Made by a program: the position numbers and the translations under genes
The notes under the pieces: generated by a model
Seen by the model: only the letters and a program-made list of their open reading frames with translations
Database searches by the model: none
What the model was told of the DNA's origin: nothing
From: an uncultured Oscillospiraceae bacterium
Lineage (GTDB): Bacteria > Bacillota > Clostridia > Oscillospirales > Oscillospiraceae
Assembly: GCA_947631595.1 (NCBI GenBank)
Contig: CANRLZ010000011.1
Span: forward strand, 1-45,120
Length of the DNA stretch: 45,120 bases
Direction: 5' to 3'
In this document: one piece after another, positions 23,623-30,308 of the stretch
How positions within the stretch are numbered: the first letter of the stretch is position 1
Layout: each line of letters begins with the position of its first letter

Positions 23623-24258
23623 ATGGAACCCAAGTTCTTTCCGCTCCTTGAGCTGGGCGGGGTGCCGCTGCTGGCGGCCAAGGGCCACTTTGCCACCCGG
23701 AACAGCCACATCAACTACTTCATCGACGTGACCAACCAGAAGTACAGCCTGAAGGGCTGCCGGGCGGTGGCCGCGCAGCTTGCCAACCACCTGCGGGGGC
23801 GTTTCCCCATCGACTCCATCCTCTGCATGGACGGCACCAGCGCCATCGGCGCGTGCCTGGCCCGCGAGCTGACCCGGGACGGCGGGCGCTCCCTCAGCGA
23901 GGGGGACAATATGTATATCATCAAGGGCGAGCTGGACGCCAGCGGCAACCTCATCTTCCGGGACAACGCCCGGTTCATGCTGGAGGGGAAGCACGTCCTC
24001 ATCCTCACCTGCTCCATGACCACCGGCACCACCGCCCACCACGGCAAGCGCAGCGTGGAGTACTACGGCGGCAAGGTGGTGGCCGCGGCGGCGATCTACG
24101 CCGCGGTGGACGAGATGGACGGTCTGCCCGTGATCTCCATCTTCGACACCAAAAACATCCCCGACTACGAGGCCCACTCCCCCGGCGACTGCCCCATGTG
24201 CAAGCAGGGCCTCCCCGTGGACGCGGTGGTGAACACCTACGGGTTCTCGAAAATTTAA
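23623..24258 (+). CDS. Orotate-phosphoribosyltransferase-like protein with atypical PRPP loop
   Basis: The 211-residue protein follows the type I PRTase fold and resembles orotate PRTase homologues, including the late DCPMCKQGLPV segment (C190, C193) shared by several OPRT-like proteins. At residues 124-138, where active PRTases have hydrophobic residues followed by two acidic residues and TG, it reads HVLILTCSMTTGTTA: both acids are replaced (T129, C130) although the TTGTT loop is kept. It may have altered catalysis or act as a PRPP or nucleotide sensor. AGGAGG lies eight bases before the ATG at 23623. It is a single-gene unit with its own promoter and terminator. The window has a normal pyrE as well, so it need not be the OPRT of the cell. 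Confidence 0.78.
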   Translation: MEPKFFPLLELGGVPLLAAKGHFATRNSHINYFIDVTNQKYSLKGCRAVAAQLANHLRGRFPIDSILCMDGTSAIGACLARELTRDGGRSLSEGDNMYIIKGELDASGNLIFRDNARFMLEGKHVLILTCSMTTGTTAHHGKRSVEYYGGKVVAAAAIYAAVDEMDGLPVISIFDTKNIPDYEAHSPGDCPMCKQGLPVDAVVNTYGFSKI

Positions 24259-24272
24259 CGCTGACGGAAAAC

Positions 24273-24304
24273 GCCCCCGACCGCCGTGGTCGGGGGCATT
24301 TTTT
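24273..24304. terminator. Bidirectional terminator
   Basis: GCCCCCGACC pairs with GGTCGGGGGC around a five-base loop; six T follow on the plus strand, GTTTTCC on the minus. It separates the PRTase-like gene from the converging MATE gene. Confidence 0.9.
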
Positions 24305-24310
24305 GTCCGC

Positions 24311-25651
24311 TCAGTCCGGCTCCCTCGCCGTGCGCCAGGGGCCGAAGTGGTAGAAGGTGAGGGACAGGGCGGTGGCCACCGCCCAGGCGCCCGGCCAGGC
24401 GCACCAGATGCCCGTGGCGCCCAGGCCGGTCCTGCACAGGAGCAGGGCCAGGGTCACCCGGAGGAAGAGGTCCAGCAGGGTGGTCACCATGAACCGCTTC
24501 ATCAGCCCGGCGCCCCGGAGCACCCCGTCGGCCACCAGCTTGGCGGAGACCACCAGGTAGAAGGGCGAGAGGATGCGGAGAAAGAGCGTGCCGGTGCGGA
24601 GGGCGGTGGCGGTGGGGGCGTCCAGGAAGAGGTAGAGGAGGAACTGTCCGGCGAAGCAGTAGAGCAGCGCCAGGGGGACGGTCAGCGTCCACACCAGCCG
24701 CAGCCCGGCGCGGAAGCCGCTCCTCACCCGATGGAGCTTCCCCGCGCCGATATTTTGGGCGGTGTAGTTGGAGATGCCGTTTCCCAGGGTGGTGAAGGAG
24801 GTAATGACCAGGTTGTTGAGCTTCACCGCCGCGGAGTACCCCGCCATCACCCCGGTGCCGAAGCCGTTGATGGCGCCCTGGATGATGATGTTGCCCACGG
24901 AGACAAAGCTCTGCTGGAGCATGCTGGGGATGGCGATGGCGGCCAGCTGCCGCAGGAGCGCCAGGGAGAAGGGCCGGGGGCGCTCCGCCGTCCCGATCCC
25001 GCGCAGCCGCCGGGCCACCACGGTCACGGCCAGGGCGCAGCTCACCCCCTGGCACAAAAAGGTGGCCCAGGCCACGCCGGCCACGCCCATGTGGAACGCC
25101 GCCACAAAGAGGATGTCCACGGCGATGTTGGCGGTGGAGGAGGCGGCCAGGAAGAGGAAGGGGGTGCGGGAATCCCCCAGGGCGGAGAAGATGCCGGTGG
25201 CGATGTTGTAGAAGAACACGAAGGGCAGGCCCCAGATGTAGATGTCCAGATAGGTCTTGGAGTCGGCGAACGCCTCCGCCGGGGTGCGGATGAGGTGGAG
25301 CAGCCCGCCGCAGCCCAGCCCACCGCCCAGCATGAGCGCGCCGCACAAAACGCCGCTGGCGATGCAGGCGGTGGAGACGGCGGTCTTCATCTGCCCGTAG
25401 GCCCTGGCGCCGAAGAGCTGGGAGACGATCACCGAACAGCCGATGTTGCACCCGAAGGCGAAGGCCAGGAAGATCAGTGTCACCTCGTAGCTGTTGCCCA
25501 CGGAGGCCAGGGCGGTCTCCCCAATGAACTTGCCGGCGATCAGGCTGTCGGCGATGTTGTAGAGCTGCTGGAAGACCATACTGCCAAAGAGCGGCAGACA
25601 AAACCGCCACAGAACTTCCCGCGGCTCCCCCACGGTCAGATCCCGATTCAT
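24311..25651 (-). CDS. MATE family efflux transporter
   Basis: The 446-residue protein has about twelve hydrophobic segments and MATE hallmarks: NIADSLIAGKFIGETALASVGNS in the first helix pair, GCSVIVSQLFGARAYGQMK, and in the second half the related pattern YTAQNIGAGKLHRVRSG. MATE proteins export cationic drugs or metabolites by Na+ or H+ exchange. The ATG at 25651 has GGGGGAGAGAGG upstream and gives the standard length; longer frames run across the promoter. Substrate unknown. It is divergent from the PepSY lipoprotein gene. Confidence 0.93.
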   Translation of the reverse strand: MNRDLTVGEPREVLWRFCLPLFGSMVFQQLYNIADSLIAGKFIGETALASVGNSYEVTLIFLAFAFGCNIGCSVIVSQLFGARAYGQMKTAVSTACIASGVLCGALMLGGGLGCGGLLHLIRTPAEAFADSKTYLDIYIWGLPFVFFYNIATGIFSALGDSRTPFLFLAASSTANIAVDILFVAAFHMGVAGVAWATFLCQGVSCALAVTVVARRLRGIGTAERPRPFSLALLRQLAAIAIPSMLQQSFVSVGNIIIQGAINGFGTGVMAGYSAAVKLNNLVITSFTTLGNGISNYTAQNIGAGKLHRVRSGFRAGLRLVWTLTVPLALLYCFAGQFLLYLFLDAPTATALRTGTLFLRILSPFYLVVSAKLVADGVLRGAGLMKRFMVTTLLDLFLRVTLALLLCRTGLGATGIWCAWPGAWAVATALSLTFYHFGPWRTAREPD

Positions 25652-25685
25652 GGGCCTCTCTCCCCCTCGCAATTTTCTTCCGCCC

Positions 25686-25714
25686 ATTGTAGCCCCTTTG
25701 CCGGGGAATGTAAA
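25686..25714 (-). promoter_or_regulatory. Promoter of the MATE gene
   Basis: Minus strand TTTACA (25709-25714), a 17-base spacer, and TACAAT (25686-25691). It lies back to back with the lipoprotein promoter, eight bases apart. Confidence 0.75.
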
Positions 25715-25722
25715 GCGGAGGG

Positions 25723-25752
25723 TTGAAATTTTTGGATGGGGAGTGGTAGAAT
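25723..25752 (+). promoter_or_regulatory. Promoter of the PepSY lipoprotein gene
   Basis: TTGAAA (25723-25728), an 18-base spacer ending in TGG, and TAGAAT (25747-25752). Confidence 0.7.
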
Positions 25753-25780
25753 AGAGACGCACAAAGGAGGTGCGTCTCCC

Positions 25781-26224
25781 ATGAAGAACGGCACGCGAAT
25801 TACTTTGAGTCTGCTGTGTGCTTCCGCGCTGGCCCTGGGGACCGCCGGGTGCGCCCGGAGCGGGCCGGCCCCCTCCGCCCCGCCCCAGGACACGTCCACC
25901 TGGGCGGCTGACCCCGCGCCCGCCGCCACACCCGCTCCCGCGCCTACCCCCGCGCCCGCCGCCACACCCGCCCCCGCGCCCACCCAGGCGCCCGCCGACA
26001 TCGGCCCCGCCTACATCGGCGAGGACGCGGCTGAAGCCGCGGCGCTGGCCGACGCCGGCGTGACGGCAGACCAGGCCGGGCATATCTCCCGCAAGCTGGA
26101 CTACGACGACGGCCGGGCGGAATACGAGATCGAGTTCTACGCCGATGGGGTGGAGTACGAGTACGACATCGACGCCCTCACCGGGGCGATCCTCAGCCGG
26201 CAGCAGGAGCGGGAGTCCCGCTGA
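25781..26224 (+). CDS. PepSY-domain lipoprotein with Pro/Ala repeat linker
   Basis: The 147-residue protein has a lipoprotein signal (hydrophobic residues 6-22, lipobox GTAGC with Cys24). A linker rich in Pro, Ala and Thr follows, including two copies of the 12-residue repeat PAPAATPAPAPT. The C-terminal 65 residues form a PepSY domain (YIGEDAAEAAAL... ISRKLDYDDGRAEYEIEFYADGVEYEYDID). PepSY domains are associated with inhibition or control of proteases on the cell surface. AAAGGAGG lies ten bases before the ATG. An S41 protease is encoded two genes downstream, but no direct link is shown. Confidence 0.85.
   Translation: MKNGTRITLSLLCASALALGTAGCARSGPAPSAPPQDTSTWAADPAPAATPAPAPTPAPAATPAPAPTQAPADIGPAYIGEDAAEAAALADAGVTADQAGHISRKLDYDDGRAEYEIEFYADGVEYEYDIDALTGAILSRQQERESR
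25913..25984 (+). repeat. Two tandem 36-base repeats encoding PAPAATPAPAPT
   Basis: Two in-frame 36-base units lie side by side (25913-25948 and 25949-25984), differing at only a few third positions. They encode identical 12-residue blocks in the lipoprotein linker. Slippage between the copies could change linker length without a frameshift. Confidence 0.85.
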
Positions 26225-26231
26225 CCCCCAC

Positions 26232-26266
26232 AAGACCCGGTTCGTCCCTCCGGACGGCCGGGTCTT
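26232..26266 (+). terminator. Probable terminator after the PepSY lipoprotein gene
   Basis: AAGACCCGG pairs with CCGGGTCTT, with a nested GTCC-CTCC-GGAC stem. Only TT(T) follows, so it may be weak. Confidence 0.55.
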
Positions 26267-26281
26267 TGCCCGCCATTTCGC

Positions 26282-26310
26282 TTGTGCCCATTCAAAAATG
26301 GTGCTATACT
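26282..26310 (+). promoter_or_regulatory. Promoter of the pyrophosphatase-protease unit
   Basis: TTGTGC (26282-26287), a 17-base spacer ending in TGC, and TATACT (26305-26310). Confidence 0.65.
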
Positions 26311-26364
26311 GTTTCTACCGGCGCGGCAGAGCGCCGAGGTATCTGCGCGAAAGAGGAAAACGGC

Positions 26365-28032
26365 ATGGAAACTCACGCCCAGCACCCCATTCTGGTGATC
26401 GGCCACACCCATCCGGACACCGACTCCATCTGCGCGGCCATCGCCTACGCCCAACTGAAAAACACCCTGGACCCGGCGCGGCGCTACGCCCCCTGCCGGG
26501 CGGGCTTGGTGAACCGGGAAACCCAGTTCGTCCTGGACTACTTCGGCGTGGCCGCGCCGCCGCTGTGCACCGACGTGTCGCCCCAGCTCTCCGACGTGGA
26601 CTACCGCCACGAGCCGGGGGTGCCCCCGGAACTGAGTCTGCGCCGGGCGTGGCGCGCCCTTCGGGACCGCGGGGTGGATACCCTGTGCGTGGTGGACGGC
26701 GATCAGCGGCTCCAGGGCCTGGTCACCATCCGGGATATGGCCAAGGTGAACCTGGACCCGGCGGACGAGCGGCTTTTGGCACGCACCGGGACGGGCTTTG
26801 ACAACGTCATCGACACCCTGGACGCCCAGGCGGCGGTGCCGCCGGCCGGCGACAAGGTCACCGGGAAGGTCGTCCTGGTGCCTGGGCGGACAGAGGCGGC
26901 GGAAGACGTAGCCCCAGGGGATGTGGCGCTGCTCTCCGGCCGGGCGGAGGCCCAGCGGATCGCCGTGGAGCGCGGCGCCGGCTGCGTCGTGGTCTGCGGC
27001 GGGGCGGCGGCGGATGAAGAGGCCTGCGCCCTGGCGCGGGAGAAGGGCTGCGGCGTACTGGTCACGCCGCACTCCCTCTACGCCGCCGGGCAGCTCATCC
27101 TCCAGGCCTCCGCGGTGCGGGAGTACATGGTGCGGGAGGATCTGGTCACCTTCACCCCCCACACGCTGGTGGAGACGGTGGCCAAGGTGATGGCCTCGGT
27201 GCGCTACCGCTACTTCCCCGTGGTGGACGACCTCGGCCGCTGCGTGGGGCTGATCTCCCGGCGGAACCTGCTGAATTTGCAGAAAAAACAGATCATTTTG
27301 GTGGATCACAACGAGCGGAGCCAGGCGGTGGACGGTCTGAGCGAGGCGGAGGTGCTGGAGGTGGTGGATCACCACCGGCTGGGCGCGCTGGAGACGGACG
27401 CGCCGGTGTACGTCCGCAACGTGCCCGTGGGCGCCACCAGCACCATCGTCTGGCAGCTCTACCGGGAGCATGGCGTGACCCCTGACCGGGCGACCGCCGG
27501 GCTGCTCCTGTCCGCCATCTTGTCCGACACGCTGATGTTCCGCTCCCCCACCTGCACCCCCGCGGACAAACAGGCCGCCCAGGCGCTGGCGGAGCTGGCC
27601 GGGGTGGAGATGGAGACCTACGCCGCCGCCATGTTCGACCGGGGCGGGGACGTCTCCGGCAAGACGCCGGAGGAGATCCTGCGCACCGACTACAAGCTCT
27701 TCACCAGCGGCGCGGCGCGCTTCGGCGTCGGCCACGGCAGCTTTATGAACGAGAAAAACCGCCGGGCGGCCCAGGCCCTTCTGGGGCCGTACCTCCCGGA
27801 GGCGCTGGCCCGCCAGGGCCTGGACTACATCTTCTACCTCTTCACCGACATCCCCACCTCCACCTCCCACCTCATGGCCGCGGGCAGAGGCGCCCAGGCG
27901 CTGGTGGAGCGTGCCTTCGGCGCGGCGACGGAGGACGGCGCGGCCGTTCTCCCCGGGGTGGTGAGCCGGAAAAAGCAGGTCATCCCCGCCCTCATCTCCG
28001 CCATGCGGCAGCAGTTACCCGAGACTTTTTAG
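26365..28032 (+). CDS. ppaC: Family II manganese-dependent inorganic pyrophosphatase with CBS and DRTGG domains
   Basis: The 555-residue protein is a CBS-type family II pyrophosphatase. The DHH domain begins with GHTHPDTDSICAAIAY (metal ligands in HxDxD) and is interrupted by a regulatory insert: CBS1 (about 60-125), a DRTGG domain (about 150-245) and CBS2 (about 253-305). The DHH domain resumes with ILVDHNE and VVDHHRLG, then the DHHA2 domain ends with SRKKQ, which binds the phosphates. It hydrolyses pyrophosphate in the cytoplasm; the CBS pair usually binds adenine nucleotides and controls activity. AAGAGGAAAA precedes the ATG. The S41 protease gene follows after 12 bases. ppaC is a family-based symbol. 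Confidence 0.95.
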   Translation: METHAQHPILVIGHTHPDTDSICAAIAYAQLKNTLDPARRYAPCRAGLVNRETQFVLDYFGVAAPPLCTDVSPQLSDVDYRHEPGVPPELSLRRAWRALRDRGVDTLCVVDGDQRLQGLVTIRDMAKVNLDPADERLLARTGTGFDNVIDTLDAQAAVPPAGDKVTGKVVLVPGRTEAAEDVAPGDVALLSGRAEAQRIAVERGAGCVVVCGGAAADEEACALAREKGCGVLVTPHSLYAAGQLILQASAVREYMVREDLVTFTPHTLVETVAKVMASVRYRYFPVVDDLGRCVGLISRRNLLNLQKKQIILVDHNERSQAVDGLSEAEVLEVVDHHRLGALETDAPVYVRNVPVGATSTIVWQLYREHGVTPDRATAGLLLSAILSDTLMFRSPTCTPADKQAAQALAELAGVEMETYAAAMFDRGGDVSGKTPEEILRTDYKLFTSGAARFGVGHGSFMNEKNRRAAQALLGPYLPEALARQGLDYIFYLFTDIPTSTSHLMAAGRGAQALVERAFGAATEDGAAVLPGVVSRKKQVIPALISAMRQQLPETF

Positions 28033-28044
28033 GAGGGATCCCCC

Positions 28045-29832
28045 ATGAGACACACCACCCCCTTCGCCCGCCTGGGCGCGGCCATCCTGGCTCTGGCCCT
28101 GCTCCTCACCCCCGCCCAGGCGCTCACCGTGGAGCAGTGCGGAAAGCTGCTGGACACCCTCTATGTGGACCCGGTGCCCCAGGAGGTGCTGGACCAGCCG
28201 GACGTCCCCTCCATGCTGTCGGCCCTGGGAGATCGGTACACCCAGTATTTCACCCCGGAGGAGTACGCCGATTTCCTGGCCTCCATGGCGGACATCACCA
28301 CGGTGGGCATCGGAGTGGTGGGCGCGGCCACCCCGGAGGGGCTTGCCCTGGAGTCGGTGATGGAGGACTCCCCGGCGGCCAAGGGCGGACTGCAAGTCGG
28401 CGACGTAATCGTCTCGGTGGACAAGGTCTCCCTGGCGGGCATGGGTATCGATGAGATGACCGCCCTCATCCAGGGCGAGGAGGGCAGCCGGCTCACCGTG
28501 GAGTACCGGCGGGGCACCCGCAGGGGTTCCACCACCCTCACCCGCGCCTCCATCACCATCGCCGCCACCGACGGGGAGGTGCTCCCCGGCGGCATCGGCT
28601 ACATCGCCTGCGCCACCTGGGGCAACGAGACAGCGGGGCACTTCCGGGACCTGATCGCCCGGATGGACGGCGAGACGTACTGCTGGCTCATCGACCTCCG
28701 GGGCAACGGCGGCGGCTTCACCCAGGCGGCGGCCGACGTGGCCGGGCTGTTCTGCGACGCCGACTACGCCACCATCCTCCTGCGCGGGCGCAACGAGGAA
28801 GCCCCGGACGGCTACGGCTACGACCTCTTCCTGCCCCAGTATCAGACGGTCACGGCCAAGCCGGTGGTGATCCTGGTGGACGAGTATTCCGCCTCCTCCT
28901 CCGAGCTGTTCACCGCCGCTCTGCGGGACAGCGGCCGGGCCATCGTGGTGGGCAGCCGCACCTTCGGCAAGGGGGTGGCCCAGACCCTGGTGGATCAGAC
29001 CACCGCACCGGAGTCCTTCCCCGACGGGGACGCTATGAAGATCACCATCGCCCGGGCCTATGACGCTGTGAGCAACACCACCGACGGCATCGGCGTCATC
29101 CCCCACTTCCTCTGCGACGACGCCGACGCCCCGGGGCAGGCGCTGCTGGTGGCCCAGACCCTGGCCCAGGCCCAGCGGGAGGACGGCATCTGGAAAAGCG
29201 CCGCCCAGGGCCTTTTGAACAGCCAGGTCTGGCGGGGCTGCGACCTCACCGACATCGAGGGCCACCCCTTCGCCCAGGCCATCGCCACCCTCGCCACCTA
29301 CGGCCTGGTCCAGGGCAAGGGGGACGGGCAGTTCCGCCCGGCGGACACCCTGACCCGGGCGGAACTCGCCCAGATCATCGCCAACGTCCTGCCGGTGGAC
29401 GCCGACGGCGAGGGGGCTGCCTTCGCGGACGTCTCCCCGGACGACTGGTACGCCCCGGCGGTGGCCGCGGCGGTGAAGACCGGGCTGATGAACGGCGTGG
29501 GAGAGGGGAACTTCGCCCCCGACCGCGTCCTCACCCGCCAGGAGATGTTCGCCGTCCTGGGCCGTCTGGGGCGGCGGATCAACGACGACCTGGACCGGAT
29601 CGCCCGCACCGCCCCGGACTGGCTGGACGACCTCGCCTCCCTTCAGGACTACGCCGACTGGGCCAAAAACCCGGTGTGGCTGCTCTCCCTGGGGATGGAC
29701 GACGGGGAGGGCGGCTTTGTGAACCTGCTGTGGAGCGACCCGGAGTACATCCAGCCCACCGCCCCCGCCAACCGGGCGGAGACCGCCGAGGTGCTGGCCG
29801 CCCTCCTGTGCTACCTGAACATCCTGCCCTGA
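28045..29832 (+). CDS. Secreted S41 (C-terminal processing) protease with SLH domains
   Basis: The 595-residue protein has a signal peptide (about residues 1-27), a PDZ domain (about 85-170) and an S41 catalytic domain with S284 in the SASSSE motif and K309 in FGKG; these are the Ser-Lys pair expected for CtpA-type proteases, 25 residues apart as in the family. From about 395 to the end there are SLH repeats (HPFAQAIATLATYGLVQGKG, FADVSPDDWYAPAVAAAVK, and a degenerate third), which bind secondary cell-wall polymer. This places the enzyme on the cell wall. AGGAGGGATCCCCC precedes the ATG. Substrate unknown. It forms a two-gene unit with the pyrophosphatase and ends at a strong terminator. Confidence 0.92.
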   Translation: MRHTTPFARLGAAILALALLLTPAQALTVEQCGKLLDTLYVDPVPQEVLDQPDVPSMLSALGDRYTQYFTPEEYADFLASMADITTVGIGVVGAATPEGLALESVMEDSPAAKGGLQVGDVIVSVDKVSLAGMGIDEMTALIQGEEGSRLTVEYRRGTRRGSTTLTRASITIAATDGEVLPGGIGYIACATWGNETAGHFRDLIARMDGETYCWLIDLRGNGGGFTQAAADVAGLFCDADYATILLRGRNEEAPDGYGYDLFLPQYQTVTAKPVVILVDEYSASSSELFTAALRDSGRAIVVGSRTFGKGVAQTLVDQTTAPESFPDGDAMKITIARAYDAVSNTTDGIGVIPHFLCDDADAPGQALLVAQTLAQAQREDGIWKSAAQGLLNSQVWRGCDLTDIEGHPFAQAIATLATYGLVQGKGDGQFRPADTLTRAELAQIIANVLPVDADGEGAAFADVSPDDWYAPAVAAAVKTGLMNGVGEGNFAPDRVLTRQEMFAVLGRLGRRINDDLDRIARTAPDWLDDLASLQDYADWAKNPVWLLSLGMDDGEGGFVNLLWSDPEYIQPTAPANRAETAEVLAALLCYLNILP

Positions 29833-29846
29833 ACCGTCCCACCCCC

Positions 29847-29879
29847 CTCCCCCGGCGGCGCGTCCGCCGGGGGAGCTTT
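29847..29879 (+). terminator. Rho-independent terminator
   Basis: CTCCCCCGGCGG pairs perfectly with CCGCCGGGGGAG around a five-base loop, followed by CTTTTCTGTTTT. It ends the pyrophosphatase-protease unit. Confidence 0.9.
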
Positions 29880-29924
29880 TCTGTTTTCTCCCCGCAAAAG
29901 GCCCTTATTTGTCGAAATTCCCCC

Positions 29925-29953
29925 TTTTCAACCGGCCCATTTCTTGGTATAAT
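29925..29953 (+). promoter_or_regulatory. Promoter of the zapA-mre-mrdA operon
   Basis: TTTTCA (29925-29930), a 17-base spacer ending in TGG, and a perfect TATAAT (29948-29953). The weak -35 is compensated by the extended -10 element. Confidence 0.7.
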
Positions 29954-29990
29954 ACATCATGTATCGCTCTACATTGAGGAGGGTTGAAAG

Positions 29991-30302
29991 ATGAACCGTG
30001 TGACCGTTACCATCGCGGAGCGCCCGTTCACCCTGCTGACCGACGGGGACGCCGAGTTCACCCAGAAGGTGGCCGAACACCTGAACAGCGCCATCACCGA
30101 GCTGCTGGAGGGCGGCAGGCTCTCCCTGCTGGACGCCTGCATCCTGGGGGGGCTGAACATCACCGAGGACTACTTCCGGGAGCAGGAGAGTTCGGAAAAT
30201 CTGCGCCGACAGCTCAAGGAGTACCTGGAGGAGTCGGCCAAGCTGAAGCTGGAGCTGTCCGAAGCCCGTCGGGAGATCTTCGCCCTGAAGGGGAAACAGT
30301 AA
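29991..30302 (+). CDS. zapA: Cell division protein ZapA
   Basis: The 103-residue protein has the ZapA layout: an N-terminal beta region (VTVTIAERPFTLLTD) that dimerises and a C-terminal coiled coil (about 60-100). The block LSLLDACILGGLNITEDYF matches the conserved family region. ZapA binds FtsZ and bundles protofilaments at midcell. AGGAGGGTTGAAAG precedes the ATG. As in many Firmicutes, it directly precedes a U32 peptidase gene. It is first in a nine-gene operon that otherwise contains elongation (mreC, mreD, mrdA) and maintenance genes. Confidence 0.85.
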   Translation: MNRVTVTIAERPFTLLTDGDAEFTQKVAEHLNSAITELLEGGRLSLLDACILGGLNITEDYFREQESSENLRRQLKEYLEESAKLKLELSEARREIFALKGKQ

Positions 30303-30308
30303 GACCCC

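Noticed and set aside
25913-25984. Tandem repeats as a CRISPR array
   Set aside because: There are only two adjacent units without spacers, in frame inside a lipoprotein gene.
26302-26364. Start of the pyrophosphatase at an upstream in-frame codon
   Set aside because: The frame is open to 26266 but passes through the promoter; the ATG at 26365 starts the family pattern directly.
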